This document shows, piece by piece, positions 11,501 through 26,500 of a stretch of 64,000 bases of DNA. Source of the stretch: Blastomussa wellsi (lineage: Eukaryota; Cnidaria; Anthozoa; Scleractinia; Plerogyridae). Position 1 is the first letter of the stretch, and every line of letters starts with the position of its first letter. Location: contig OX393563.1 of the NCBI GenBank assembly GCA_947652115.1, positions 26,329,294-26,393,293 on the forward strand, given 5' to 3'. A model generated the notes under the pieces. It saw only the letters and a list, made by a program, of their open reading frames with translations, was not told the origin of the DNA and made no database searches. Position numbers and translations under genes: made by a program.

Positions 11501-14500
11501 TTAAGAAAAGCTGATAACCTATATTTAAAAGTTTCTAGGGAGGTTGATGAAACAATGGCCCAGGGAAGGCGGTTCCAGTCCGCTATACTGTAGTTTTTGG
11601 GAATAATGAAAATTTAAAAACGTCTTTATTTGCATACAGCACAGTATTTTTCTTGAAGTTTGAATTTTTTGTTTGACACCATCAAAAAGTCATGTCAGAC
11701 AGATCTGGCACATTTGTACTTCTGTTTGTCTGTTTGGTTGTTTACCAGTTGTATATTATATATATTTACAGAAGTGTTTCAACATTATCATGTTGATTAA
11801 TTATTATTTGTTTGTATTTGTCACTGTTTCAGAGTAAAACCATTGTATCTCTGCATTCAGGGACTCACTCAGGAGAAAGTTGATTGTAAGCTAATTACAA
11901 GTAATGACATGCACCGTAATACTGTTAAAGATGATTTCCAGTCTGTACTGCGCAATCTCCACCTGCAATGTTTTTGGGAGTCTTACACAAAGTAATTTTT
12001 ACTTGCCAAAATGAAAATTACAGGAAATACTTACTTTTCTCTTCATTTACAATTATCCAGTGAAATCGCATGGAATATTTAATAATTATATGCTGCAAAA
12101 TTGCACAGAATATCACCAGATACTTAACCAAAGAGGCCGTAGAACAAGTTCGCTGAAATCAGGCGATATTGAGCAGGATAATAATTTTTTTTTTTAAATT
12201 AAACTAATTGTCAACGAAGAGTATTTTACAGCTAGAAAAGTTGCTGTTGCTTTGCAAGACTTCCATCTAATTATCGTTACCTGCGAACAAGGGGCCAGGC
12301 CACTTCCAAACAAAATTGCACCCACAGTATGGCTGTTAGATGAAACCGCTGAAAACATGGCAGCCACTAGATGTCAATTGAAGTGTGTGGATTACAATGG
12401 TTGTGAAAGTCATCTACAGCGTCTGCTGTAACTTGAATCTTTATTTACTTTTTATTTTAATTACTTTCTATGGAGATTAAAAGCTTTGACAAGACAAGGG
12501 GTAAGTTTCTTGCTGAAATCAAGCACAAAGTTTTTTTTTATTTAATTCCTCGGGCCTCGTTCAAAACACTGACACAATGCTAAGTGGTCACAAACACTGG
12601 TCGTAAACACTCAATTTTCAGTCGCAGTGGCGACCAGCCGGTCGCAATTTCGGACCCTGGTGAATACTATTTAAACAAATCCCGAGACTGCACAGTTCTT
12701 GTAACGGACTGGAAATCAACTTTAATGGATGATGACTTAGAACACAACAATGTACATGTACAGTAATGTTCTGTAAGTTATTAATTAATATTACTTTATA
12801 ATAAAGTCACACTTGGGACAAGTGGCCCACATTGATACCAGAGCTTATTGTGGTTTCTTTGTTAATAGCATAATAATTTTATAAAACCAACAAGAATATT
12901 GCCACTCCCTTTGGATGTGATGCTTGTCCAACACCATGTTACATGTATACTTCAACATGTGGCCAGGTTTCACAAACAACAAAAGTGACTTGACTACATG
13001 TGGAACAGATCATCATGACTTCAACTGGCACTTGAACCTGGGCGACTACATGTATATCTGGCATCCAGTCTGCTAACTATTTCATGCACATGTTGGCCAT
13101 CCTGTAGTTAGTTAGTTTAAATAATTATTCATACTTTTCCAGTGGCAGTGAAACGTATCAGCGAGATAATGGCTGGTGGCGACGTGAATGCCAATCCACC
13201 AAATCAGCCTCAGAGAATACCTGTTTCTTCACCCATGACCACGCCTTCTTTTAATCAGCCTCTTGCGATATTTGATAGACAGCCATTGCCACCAGGGGTG
13301 AGTGCAAGAAATAAATACTCATAATTGTGCAGGGTGATCTATGAAATTCAAAACCTGGCTTGCCTTTCGGATAAGCAGTAATTTCATCTTACTAACCCAA
13401 ATCTCTATGGAGCTTGCCCGAAAAATATTATTGTTTTGATTGAGTTTACTCACTTGCTTCACTTTCTCTCGTGAGCTGTCTTTAGTTTGACATCAGAAAA
13501 CAAAACAACAACAACCGACATTGCTTCACGCATGTCCACTTCTTGCTTGCCTGTAGCAACCTGCGATGTGAAGGTGCTAGGCCTACTGGTTGTGCCACTA
13601 GTGCTGGGTTATCGGACAGCCTTTATGTTCCACCCTGTAATGATAATGACAATTATTGAAACAGTTACTTTTCATTGTTCTGTGATCTGAGTTATATCGT
13701 TCCTTTTATTCCTTTTATTTCTTTTATTTTCTAATAATTATTTTAACAAATTGGACATGCCCACAGGTAGCTAGCTAATCTAGGTGGGTCATGTCTTAAC
13801 TAAAAAGAAAAAGGTAAGTATAGAAGTTAACAGAAATCAGGAAATTAACCAGAGAGAGTACGTATACAAGTTTATAGAAATCAAAAATCTGGAAGTTAAC
13901 TAAAAAGAGTAGGTATAGAAACAAAAATACAACAATATTACAATTAAGACTATACTTGTTATTCTGAAAATGCATAAAAACCTTAAGAAAATTTGACCTT
14001 TTGAATAACGTTTCGTATGTCAAGATAGGAGTCTTCAGAAGACAGAATATTGAAAAGTACTCTTTTAATTTTTCTTTTAAAGTCATGTTTAGAAAGATTC
14101 CTTAATGTGAGAGGCATCTCGTTCCAAATTTTTGTTCCAATTCTAGAAAACGAGTTCAGTTGAATAGAGAGCCTAGAGCTTTGTGTGTAAAAGTTGTGCG
14201 AAGCAGAGGATCGGGTATTATAGGGGTGAATATTAGATATGTCTTGAAACAGGTCTCGAATATTTCTAGGTGCATTTCTGTGTCTAATATCAAACATCAG
14301 GTTAGCTGTAAGTTCATAATAAGAAAATTGTAGCGGTAAAATACCGGCATCGGAAAATAGAGGAATTGCATGCTGATTGCGGTCAGAAAAATAAATAAAA
14401 CGTAGAGCTCGTTTTTGCAGCTTGAGAAGCTTATCAAGATATGATTTACACGCCTGGCCCCAAACGATCAGTCCATAGGTCAAATAAGGCGCAACAAGAG

Positions 14501-17500
14501 ATCTATAGATATTTATAAGAGTGTGTTTTGGAACAAAATGCCGTAGTTTAGATATTAGACCTATGGTTCGACTAATTTTAATTGCTATATGATCAATATG
14601 ATGTTTCCAAGTTAAATGACTATCGATTAGTATCCCAAGATATTTTATAAATTCCTTACATTCTAACGCTACATTTTTATTCTGCTCGTTATCAAAGATC
14701 ATAATTTTGGGTCGATAGGTAAATTTTCTTTGAGCAGGAGAAAATATGACGAAGTTTGATTTTTTTATATTCAGGGTCAATTTATTTGCCGTTAACCAAT
14801 CATACAATTTGCAGAGCTCCTGGTTTACAATTAACTCCAATGACCTAAGATTTTTGTCAGCATATAGGATATTCGTGTCGTCAGCAAACAAAAAAAACTT
14901 AAGCTTTTCAGAGCATTCTTGAATATCGTTAATATAGATTAGGAAAAGTAGTGGGCCTAAGACGGAGCCTTGCGGTACTCCATAAGTAATATCATTTCGA
15001 GCAGATATATATGAATCAATTTGAGTTGTTTGAGTTCGGCCTTGTAGATAAGAAGAAAACCATTTATTGATGACACCACGGAAACCATAGTGATCTAACT
15101 TGTGTAATAGAATTTTATGATCTACCGTGTCAAAAGCTTTCTTTAGGTCAATAAAAACTCCACACGAAAATAGGCGTTTGTCCATGTTTGTCTGTATGGT
15201 GCTCACAATATCCAGGATTGCATGCTGAGTTGAAAGTGTTTTACGGAAGCCATATTGAGATGGGGAAAGCATATTATGTTGTGCAATAAAAGATTCCATT
15301 CTCTTGAAAATCAATTTTTCAAAGATTCTGTTAAAATTAGATAGCAGAGAGATTGGCCTGTAATTACTAGGATCAGTATCATCATCTGTTTTAAAAACAG
15401 GAATGATCTTTGCCATCTTTAGCTTATTCGGGTATACTCCGGTCGAAATAGATAGATTTAAGATTTCTGCAAGAGTATTGCTGATAACATTCGACGAGCA
15501 CTTCAAAATCTGCGTTGGACATGAATATAAGCCATGAGATTTGTTGTTCGGTATGCGAGAAATTTCTAGTTTCACTTCAGATGGGGTTACTAAATTGAAA
15601 GCAAACGACGTATCAGGAGAATTAGATCTGTTAAGAAAATCAAAATAGTTGCGCTGAACGGATGGTAACTTATTTGCTAGTTTAGGCCCTACCGAAGCAA
15701 AATGTTTATTGAGAATATTAGCAATTCTATTGGGGTTGCTTGAAATTGAATTATTGTCATCAGGATCTTGAATAGAACTAATAGGCTTGGAATTGTTTGA
15801 TTTACGTGCGAGGATACTATTTATTCCTTCCCACGTTTTTTTCATATTTGTCAAATTATCATTAAAGAATTTGGTATAATATTGCTGTTTACTTATGCGT
15901 GTTAACGTACAAATTTTATTTCTATACATTTTATATTTAGCTCTATCACCCGACACATAAAGCTTATTTTTGACTCTAATCGATTTTCGCAAGCCTTTAG
16001 TGATCCATGGTTTGGAGAACTGTTTTGCTTTGCGATTAGAAATTGTTTTCATCGGTGCATGCTTGTTCACAAGTTTGTTAAATTTGTTGTAAAAGGAGGA
16101 AAATATGCTGTTAACGTCATTCGATTCATTTGCAAAGAGAGCACTCCAGTCCACATTAGAAAGATCAGCATTTAATCTGTCACTAGAAAAACGTGAAAAG
16201 TCTCGCATTTTAGATTTCTTAACCCGAGTTTTTGCCTTCATAGATTTTAAAATGCAAAATTGCGAAAAATGATCACTTAGGTCAGTGATTAAGTTTCCAC
16301 AGGCGATCACTTTATCAGGATTATTAATAAAGATATTGTCAATAAGGGTGGCAGAGGTAGGGCGGACACGTGTTGGTTTGTCAATTGCAGGAGTGAGATA
16401 ACAACTTTGAAGGGACGATAAAAAGTCATGACTATGATTGGATGACTCGCACTTTAGAAGATCAATGTTGAAATCACCCATAATTACTATGTCTTTTCCG
16501 GAAGACGTAAATTTTTCAATACACTCGTCGAAATACAATTGAAAGCGTTCAGGTGAGTTATGCTGTCTATACAAAATTCCACAGATAACATTTTTCCTAT
16601 TCTCAAAGGTTATCTCAGCCCACAATGCTTGAAAAGCTTCATTAGAGATCTTTTCTAAAATGCGATAGTTTAGCGACTCATCAATGAACAATCCTACGCC
16701 CCCTGAGGACAGAGGCGTTGGAACGTATTCAAATGAATATCCCGGTATTTTTGCAGTACACATTTCTGAATTAGCATTAGTAATTTTTGTTTCTGATACT
16801 CCGATAATATTGAAATGAAAATTTAATTCGTGTAAAATATGAGTTTGAAGATTTTCAAGATTACGATTTAAACTAACAACGTTGTTGTGAAAAACAGAAA
16901 AACTTGTGTCAGTTTCAACTTTGGTTTTCATTTGCCTAAAACTATGGGGTGAATAATACCGACTGGGAATTCTAATAAAGGATTGATTATCAGGGTTCAA
17001 ATTACAGTCTAGAACTGTATTAAGGGTAAATAAATCTAGGTCATATAAACAAGTGAGCTTGTCCAAGTCTCGTTTAGTTTTACAAACGGTCGATAGCGAG
17101 TTATTAAATTGGCCATGGATTTGAATTAAGTTTCCTGTATAGTTGAAAAACGGTAGTTCCTTTAAAGTCAATTTGGCAGATTTCTCTGCTACAGCTTTAG
17201 TTCCTTTCATAATAATATTCAATATAAATAACTAAAATAGAAGAATATCAAAGACAAATCCCACTTAGCTGGCAGAGTCCATTTGATCTGATCGGGGCTC
17301 ACGCTCTCTTAGTTTGGATAAATCGCCAAGTGACTCCAGACGAATCGCCGTTGATGTATCTGTTTTGCGAAGAAAGATTGCAACCCCTTTCGACCAGCAC
17401 CACTTGTAACTGTGCATGTTTTGGTGACCCTTGGCAGCATATAATAGTTCTTGTAATCTTGGCGTAAGGTGACTGTAAATCCTGATTTGGTTAATCTCCA

Positions 17501-20500
17501 CAGTAGGAGAGAATCCCAAGGCCTCTGGAGTTAATTGAGAGGTGTTGCGTCTCGAAGCCAGTACTTTGTCCCGAGCCATTCTTCTTGTAAATTTACAGAC
17601 AATCGCGTTAGGTTGTCTTCGGCGGCCATTATCTATCGCTGCATTACGTTGTGGAACCCTATGCGCAATGTCAATATCATAAACAGAGATATCATTTCCA
17701 AGGGCAGAAAATAGCTTTAGACAAAGGTTGGCCGTATCTTCTGCTGATTCATTCTCGTTAACTAATGGAACACCTACAATCTTTAAGTTGTACTGGTAAC
17801 TGTAATGAAGCATGTCATCAATGGCTTTATCGATCCTGTCAACATTTTTTCCTAGTAAGTCCAACCTCAAAGAGAATTTGCCAAGATCTTCTTCTATACT
17901 GGTCTTAGATTGTACCAGGGTATCGTAGCTGTCACTAAGAAATTGTACATCCTGCGTATCTGGTGGAATTACAGTTGCTGTGCAGCTATCTCTTTGTTCC
18001 GCCATCTTGCTTTTGATAGATTCGAACTCCTTCTTTAACTCTTCTAGTTGCCTCTTCACTTGCTCGTTTTCGTTGCGTAGAGCTTTCACTTTATCCTTGT
18101 CTCCCATTTCTTAATTTGTTAAGTTGTTACAATAAACAAATATCGTTGCGACAAAAACTAGATTTTGCCGGAGCGCTCGCTGAAGCGTCCGACCACCACC
18201 GAGTTACTGATAAATAGTAATGTTTTTATTTTATGTGCCCATGCCATTGTACAACATTATTTTTTCAGTAGATTAGATTGAAATTCGGTCCAAAAAAGAG
18301 TGTGTGTGCATCACACGTGTTGTCATTGCATGACAGTAAATTTTAATTTCATGTTGTTTCTTGATAATGTCACCAGTTACAAGTGACATGCTGAAATCAA
18401 TATTGTCTGCTAGTTTGGAACATGTACATTGTACCGGAACTTTTGTAATGTGCTTTTCGTTTCCTGTGTTAATTATAATTGTTTAAATTTCAGATGCATT
18501 ATGTTCAAGACAAAGTGTTTGTTGGTCTGGATAATACTTTGCCAGAATTTAATCTTAAGGAGAAGCTACAAGGACCAGCGGTACGTTCAGAAAAGGACAA
18601 GATGTACACATGTACAGAAATGATTGAGAATGTATATCATAGTTGCATAGAGCGAATTTCAAATGAGTGTTGTAAAACCAAAACCAACTTTAACCATTCA
18701 CAAAGGACAGAAATAATCCAGTGATCCAATCAAGACTCAATTGTGGTGCTGGTTTACATGTAGTTCTGATTGGTTGAAAAAGTGGTGCGAGATTTTTAAA
18801 CCAATCACTGAGTGTAGTAATGCAAACGGTTTAAACCAACGCAATTTACTAATTACTGTCAACACTTATTGAAAATTGCTCTGACTATTAACTACATGTA
18901 TAGTGATGGAGACAAAATTCCTGTCATTGCAGCTTATAATGAAAATAAAAAAAAGATAAATGTATGTTGTACAGTGCATACATGTAGATGAAAATGGTAT
19001 TCAGGTTAAATCATCCTGTTTACAATTTTGGTTAATCTGATTCAGCCTGTAGATAATATTGTTTTTTGGATTACCTTTTAATGAGTTCAACTGAATTTGT
19101 GTCACTGCAAATTTAAAGTGTTATCTCAAGTTGAAGTGATTAATTTAGGCTGGAAATCAAAGTGATGTACATAACACGAATCAACAAGATATTCAAGTGT
19201 AGCTAATGTTGTTTCTGTTGTTGAAAGAGGAAAAACCAACTCAAAAGTGCTACTGAGCAACATAACATGGTGGTGTAATTGTAGCCAGCACTCTTAGCAC
19301 TGAGCTACATGTAGCTTCTCAAGCACAAAATTATTTTATTCACTTCATATTCTTGTGTCTGTGCAATACGTTTTCAAGCAATGCCGTGATCAGACTTGAA
19401 TTGCCTATAATGGTGGATATTACACTGTGTACAGTGTACAGTGTATATTCAATTACATGTAATCAGAACATTATTTAAAATGGAAACTATTATACAGTAT
19501 GAACTGTTAGTAACACACTTGTTTATATTCCAGGGATCATATTTTCAGCATATCACCATGCAAACAGGAGCCAAGGTGAGAAAAAACTAACAGCTTCAAT
19601 TCCAGTACAGGACAATATTGAATATTTTTTAAGCTAGACTTACATGTAAGTACATTTTGGTCTAACTTGCCTCAAAATATTTTGACACTATGGTTTCTGA
19701 TTCCATGGCATCCACTGCCTGTACATGTAATTCACATTGAGGATTTGAATTGTGTCTCTTTTTTAGATTCAGCTTCGTGGTAGAGGATCTGGTTTTATTG
19801 AACCTACGTCTGGTAAAGAAGCTTTTGAAGCACTTTACATTTACGTCAGGTAATGAAAAATTAATGTCATGTATTTTGTAAGGATGTCCACTTAGACCAC
19901 AGGCGGCCCATACGTTGTATGTGATTTATGTGACATTATGTAAGAGAATATATGGGAAAAGTTCGAAAATTGCCCTAAATTCTGCATGTGGAAAAGAATG
20001 CAAATAAAAATGACTTACCTTGTGTTTTCATTACGTTATTTTGATGTCTCTGTGGTCCTGGAGTCGATTTAAAGACATTTAGGCGAGTTTACCTTCTGAG
20101 GTTTTGCCTATGAGTAATGCGAAGCGGAAGGCTGGCAACTTAGTCCACCAACGGTCCACACTCGAAGCTCCATAAATCCCATGAAAATGGCCTAATCTCG
20201 CCAAAACTGCCTCACGGAAGCCGTTGATAAGTTTTCTTCCTATAGGCTTTGCCTCGGGTTTCAAGGTTTATCCTAACCTTTCGAAAAACACTACTTTTCA
20301 GACTCAAGATTTCAAATTCTGCTTTCATTTGAACCGCATTCAGCTGTCTTGGCCGTCAAATTCAAACTGCCAGCTTAGCGACCGCGCCATTGTGACAAAA
20401 TCAATCTCCACACTGGAGAGGCACAGGACAATTTTGATCATGCAAATTATACCGTGTTATGGCCGCTGGGGAAGTTTCACCGGAAACGACAGGAAATTAT

Positions 20501-23500
20501 GAAACACTGTACGCAGGGAATACGTGGTTCATAATTGCCCGCATGCAAACAATCAAGGTAGGTCACTGAGTTAATTTTTGAAATAAAAATAAATGTTTTT
20601 TATGCCTTTCATTTACGGTTTAATCGATTTTAGTTGTAGCGCGTGCATGTTTAATGGCAATTTGGATTCCACGCTAACGCGATCTATGAAAGAGTGTGCG
20701 CAGCTGAAAACCCTTCCGAGCCTCCTTTAAAGACCATTTCCAGTCCGTACTGCACAGTCTTGGTATTTATAACTTGCGGTACCTAGGTACATTTCTGTTT
20801 TGAATTCGTTGACACTTCACCCTTCGGTAACTGCGTACATGAAGTTTTTGAGTCCACCATTACGGTTTGTTTTGTTTGGGAGTTCGCAATGAGCTGAAAC
20901 ACCGGTCTGGAATATCGTTGAGGTTTGTCTACTCATTATTATTGGTTTTGCAAGGATATCAGATGTTATATATCAGAACATTTTTACCCATAATTTTTAT
21001 TTTGGCTTGTTTACATTTCATCATGTGAGACTTAAACATTGCAGGCGGAGATTGCGGAGTATGGACTGGAAATGGCTTTTAATTAAGTGGACCTACTTAG
21101 TTCTTCACCTTTATGAGCTAAAAATCTCAGTGGAAGTATTAATACTTGTAATAAAATAAAATAAATACTGTGCGGTTATTCTCACCCTCTCAGTCACAGT
21201 AAAGTTGATGGCTTAGCAGCAGCAAAGAAGCTAGTAGAAAATCTTATACAAACGGTGAGTTGTGTATGAATTTTGACTGAAATTATAGTGAAACCTGGAA
21301 AACTGTGAAGGCCTATTTAAAATGATTTCTTTAATGTTTGTTTGACCAGGAAGCAGATTCACGATAAGCCGCAAAGGCCAAAGCATAAATTTACAGACAG
21401 ACTGGCATGTACATGTATGAAGTTTAATTGGAGTTTTCAGACGGGTGGGGGTCCATGGGGGAGGAGTAATGGATAATTTATGAAACTACAGTACACATTT
21501 CAGAAAAAAATATTTTAGCTGTCCATAGTTTGCAGTGCTTTTAATAAGACCCGTTACCCGCCAGAGCTCCGGCGGGTACTCTCTCCCAAATCGCCAGCTG
21601 TTTGACCTGCATTATTAAACGTGCAATGAACAAATAAATAGAAACAAGCAATTCACCTCAATTTAATTTGTGTTAGAAAACTAATAAAAATGTTAAAAAC
21701 AGAATAATTGTTTGATTTATACTCTCCCTTGTGATTTTATTGCTGAATACGCTGCAACTTAGTGGTGCCCGATTTAGTTTGCTTCGTTGTAAACATCTTC
21801 ATCACTGACGGTCACACTCCAACATACTTCACATAACGCGAAGTATGGATTTCTGTTTTTTGTAAAAGAAAGAAAAATACACACAGTCTACGGACAATAA
21901 AAATCACAATTTTGAACGAATTTGACCCACGAACCTGTTCAGTATCCTTAATATTTTGCGTCAAATCAATGGAAATCGCGTTTCTGAGCTTTCTCATTTC
22001 AATTTTTTTTCTGGTGGGGCATGGCCCCAGACCCCCCCAGATCAAAAGGGGCAGAAGTCCCCTTTTAATTTCTCCGGCGGGTGCTACCATTACATACATG
22101 TAGCTACCTACTTGAAATCTTACTGAAAGCACTGGTAGTTTTATGGGTTTCTCTTTAAGGTCATTCCCCTGAAATAGAACTGACAATAGATTTTCGTTCA
22201 AACTTTGCCCATTTGTTGTTCATCGTAAGGGAATTTAAATTTTGTAATGAAAAAGAGGGGTTCCCATATTCGTTTAGGAGCAGGAGCACCTTGAAAATAC
22301 CCCATGTTTCGTTAAAATATCAGCTTCAGAAATGTTTTCATTTGACTAGCTCATGCCACGTCTTATGGGAGAAGAAAAAAATAAGGAGAAAGCAAAACAA
22401 GGAAAAAAACTATGGATATACTGTATCGCCTTCAAGGAACAATTTAATATATCTTTCATTATGAAAGCACGCATTTCCAGTCGACCTTGATTCAACTTGT
22501 TACTAGTATGCAGTGATCTCGAGGCCACAATATCTGTTCAATAAGTTCACGTTTCCGTTGATTATTTATTTTTCTGCGATGGGAATTTGTTTATATTCCT
22601 GTTATAGGAAGAAAGTGATTGCTAGTCTCAGAAAAAGGGTAAAAAAATATAGGTCACCATACTCGTTTACGAAAAAACAACAATTTATCTCCTTCACGAG
22701 CAAAGCCGTAAATAAAACGCCGCAGTTTTCTTTAGGTGCGCGCGCTGATGACGCAGTAAATCGTGCGCAGTAAGGATGCACAATGCAATACAGGGGAATG
22801 ACACTGAGCTGTTATTTGACTCTAAATTGCATGTACAGTGTAGATGTACTCCAAACTAATGAAGCTCCTTGAAGGTCCTAGAGACCATGTACATAGGTGC
22901 TTGTATACCAACTGAAATTGGACTGCAAGTTGCAACTCAGCTTTTGCTCTACACTGCACCTTCAATAACATTATACATTTTTGACTGTTGACAATCGTTG
23001 TAGGAATTTTGTTGAGCACACATAATAATTATTACAGCTTCAACTGTCAGTAGGTACGTGTAGATATCTAAAGTCCATAGTTTCTTTATATTTTCTCGTA
23101 AATGTTAAGTGGTCCAATATTTTTTTAGGTCCATACAGAATACAAAGCATTTGAGCAAACAAGGAGGACACATTATGGATATTCACCGTACATGAATGGT
23201 TAGTGTATTGGTTAGTTTATTTTGCCCCTCTGTAAACGAAAGAGTGCTGACCAGTTGATAAACGGCAAATGGGTATGTCCAGGGTGTTAGACGACCAAGT
23301 TTGTCTATCGTGGACGTGGGAACGTAACTTAACTGTTGGAGTACCACTGCTCTTGCAGAAACTGTCATCTTTTATAAGAACATTATTAAATTTTGGCAAT
23401 GAAATATCACCTGTGCATGTTGTTAAAGACGTAGGTTAATCATTAACTATTTTGTTTTAAACTACTCGCTACAGCAGCGTTTTCAATAAAATTGGAAGTA

Positions 23501-26500
23501 GGCAGCCGGTTTGAGTAGAGTAACCGCCTGTTTTTAAAGAATCTTTCTTTAAATTTAGTAAAAAAGTAGCCAACCTTTCTTGTCAAAGTTGAGTGAAGTA
23601 GCCGATGCTTTTCGTCGGCCATTGGTGCGTATTGAAAGCACTGCTACAGTTCATTTTTTTTAGACTGTCACAAACTGCCAAAGGAGGGATAAGAAAGTAG
23701 ATGTTTGGCTTAGATTTCCCATTTGCTGATATTGCCCTCCAATATAAAACTGGTCAAGTTGAACACGTTCCACTGTACAAGACCTGGTGGTGCTTACTGC
23801 AAATTGACCACAATTATTAAAATATTTAATACACCAAACTTGTTGTAACTTTAATTTTTTGCTGCATAAACTAGTGGGTAGGGATGGATGTTTTGATTTC
23901 AGTTTGTTTACATTTGCTTGTTTCAGCAGTTGCCAACCCAGTCAATATGGTTCAACCACCTTTAGGATACCAGGTTGGTACTCAAATAAGTTTATCAACA
24001 GTGACCTTTTGTTAAATCATTTTTGCTAGATCAAATAATCATTAGTAAGACTGAAATATTTTAAAGTTCCAGTGAAGAAGTGAGTTTTGTGCTTAGCTGC
24101 CCTCTCCAATTTCTTTTTGCAGAGGGGCTGTATCTGCATGTATTGTAATTATGTGGGCCAATCTGTTGTAATAAATGGGCAATGTTTTCAGTGTCTATAT
24201 GTGTTGGGAAGAATTACTTTACCTACTAGAAGATGGGTATCCACGTTCTATAAGAAAATAATGCCTACTTGAGGTCTAGAAAAGCAGACTAGACCTCAAA
24301 AGGGCATTATTTTCTTATAGGGCATTGGGAAACCCATCCTGGTTTATAACATAGTTTAAAAAATCCTAAAAAAATCAATCAGGGGGGGGGGGGCCCCTCC
24401 TTGTTCGTATTCCTGGCACTACTGCTCAATAGCTTGTCCGCATTAATTATTTTTTTGTCTCCCCAGTTACTGGAACTTATTTCATTAATAGTTGTTTTAC
24501 TTACTTACTTACTTAATCCTCTTCGTGCTCGGTAGCACATAAGGCCGAAATAGTTGTTTTAGCAGCCACAATAAAGGAAATAAAAAGAGAACTTGATAAA
24601 ATTGTCGCCGCCATTTTTTTTTTTTTTTTTACAATGTAACATAAACTACATCCGGGGTACCAGGCCTCTATAGTTTTTGCCCATGTTCTATTAAAAATAA
24701 AGCCTGCTAAGATTCCATGACGAGCATATAGGGCTATATTCTAAATTACATTAAGGCAGACTAAACTTACAGTGTGACATGCCTTACTGTAGCCCCCAAC
24801 ACAATGTACATACATTGTGATCTAAACCCCTCTCTGTTACTTCTCACTTGCAGCCTCCAGCTTATAGATATCCTCGGCCACCCTTACCTGGCAATGGTTA
24901 TTCTCAGCCTACCCAGCCTCCACCGGCACCTGGATATCCATACAACCATCCTCCCCATGCAGTGCAACATCAGGTATACTTTCACTGATGCGAAATGCTA
25001 TTTACTAAAACTAACCACTACATGTGACATTTAATTGCCTACTGGTAGGAAAATGGGTAAAAGAGGGAAATTATAGGGTTGTTTGAGGTCTCTCCCTGAA
25101 ACATCAAGTGAATTCCTGAAGTGAGGATAAATTGTCCCAGAAGTAGCAAAAATGATAATGAGGGCATAATAAAACTACTAGGAAGGAAAAGCTCTGCTCT
25201 TTATCAGACTGGCTGGTTTCATCATCAGCCTTTGCTTTGAAGTGAATACTTGTAAGTTTTATCATGAAGGTATTTCCAAAGCAGCAATTTAAAATGATTT
25301 CATAGAACTTTGTACTCTTGTGAGAACTCATGGATAAAGTCAAATCCAATTTTCTTTGGGAGGCCAGCTTAAGAGCTGAAGTCTCCATAATGTCGTCTTT
25401 GCTACATATGAAAAATATCACCATGCTGTGAGATTTTTGTTGGTTACTAAATATTTTTGCCTTTATTGCCCAAATGTTCAGCAGAAATCGTCTTAATTTC
25501 TCTTTGTAGCCTCCTCCTCCTCCAGTGCGGCATGGTGTTCCACATCCTCTTCCACCTCGCTATGGCCCTGCTCCACCACCAGGTAAATTCAGAATACTGT
25601 TGTTGTTGCTGCTAATCCTAATCTTGAATTACCTGTAATTCCCTTAGTTTTTGACAATCACACCTTTCTTCACTCTCAGTATAATCATGATCTTTTATGT
25701 GCTGTCAAGTTGAACATGTAATGTTTTGGCAAGATGGTGTACGCAATGACGCGTTTAGACTACGAAAATAGTGAAAATAGTGCTGTCCTTTTTAACAAAT
25801 AAAGGCTTCCAGTAACTGCAAGCAACCAAATTGCAACTAACCACAAACAAACTAGCTATTGAACTATCCGCAAGAAAACTGTAATTTATTTTCAATAACA
25901 CTCGTCATTTTACATAAGCATTACTTTTAGAGGGTAAATTACACCATTTTTCATGTGCATTTAACAGTTTCAAAGTAACGAAAGCCAGGCATTATCTTCA
26001 GATACAATTGACACCAATCTCGCCAAATCCTTTCCCTGAGACTTGTGTTGCCGAAAAATATCTCTGTAAAACCTGCAAATGACCTTTCAGGCAACCAGAA
26101 ATATCGGAAATGTTTTCCTTTGAAATCGCTCGAACGCTGTAAAATGAGAGCGCATTTTGAAAGGATCATGTGTGAAGAGTGTCAAAATTTGAATTCCTTA
26201 ATGGTCAAAATTGGTTCAGTGTTTCTTTTTGGTCAGGAATAATCAGCAGCGTAGTTTCACGAGAGTCGCATTCTTCAGGATGATAACTTTTACTGACGAA
26301 AATAACAACTTCAACTTCAAGTGTCTGTGATCTAACTACTACATGTACAATAAAGAGGGTCCCATCAGTATTTGCAACAAACAGTGAAATAACAGTCACC
26401 CAAATTACAGCCAATACGTATAGGTATCTGCTTGATCTAATTAATTGATATTTATTTAGAATTAATTGATCTAATCAATTGATATTTATTTATATTAGGT

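Larger units (their letters stand above)
13690..18215 (-). mobile_element. Apparently complete non-LTR retrotransposon (CR1/Jockey group)
   Basis: Two long intact frames lie on the - strand: ORF1 (18107-17265) and ORF2 (17210-13983), separated by 54 nt. The 3' end, read on -, runs into an A-rich tail (aaaataaaagaaataaaagg at about 13728-13700). It sits in KHDC4 intron 7 antisense to the gene. A possible short target duplication, gagtta, occurs at both sides (near 13690 and 18200); both ends are therefore approximate. The absence of stops in 1.3 kb-plus of coding frames argues for a recent insertion. Confidence 0.85.
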
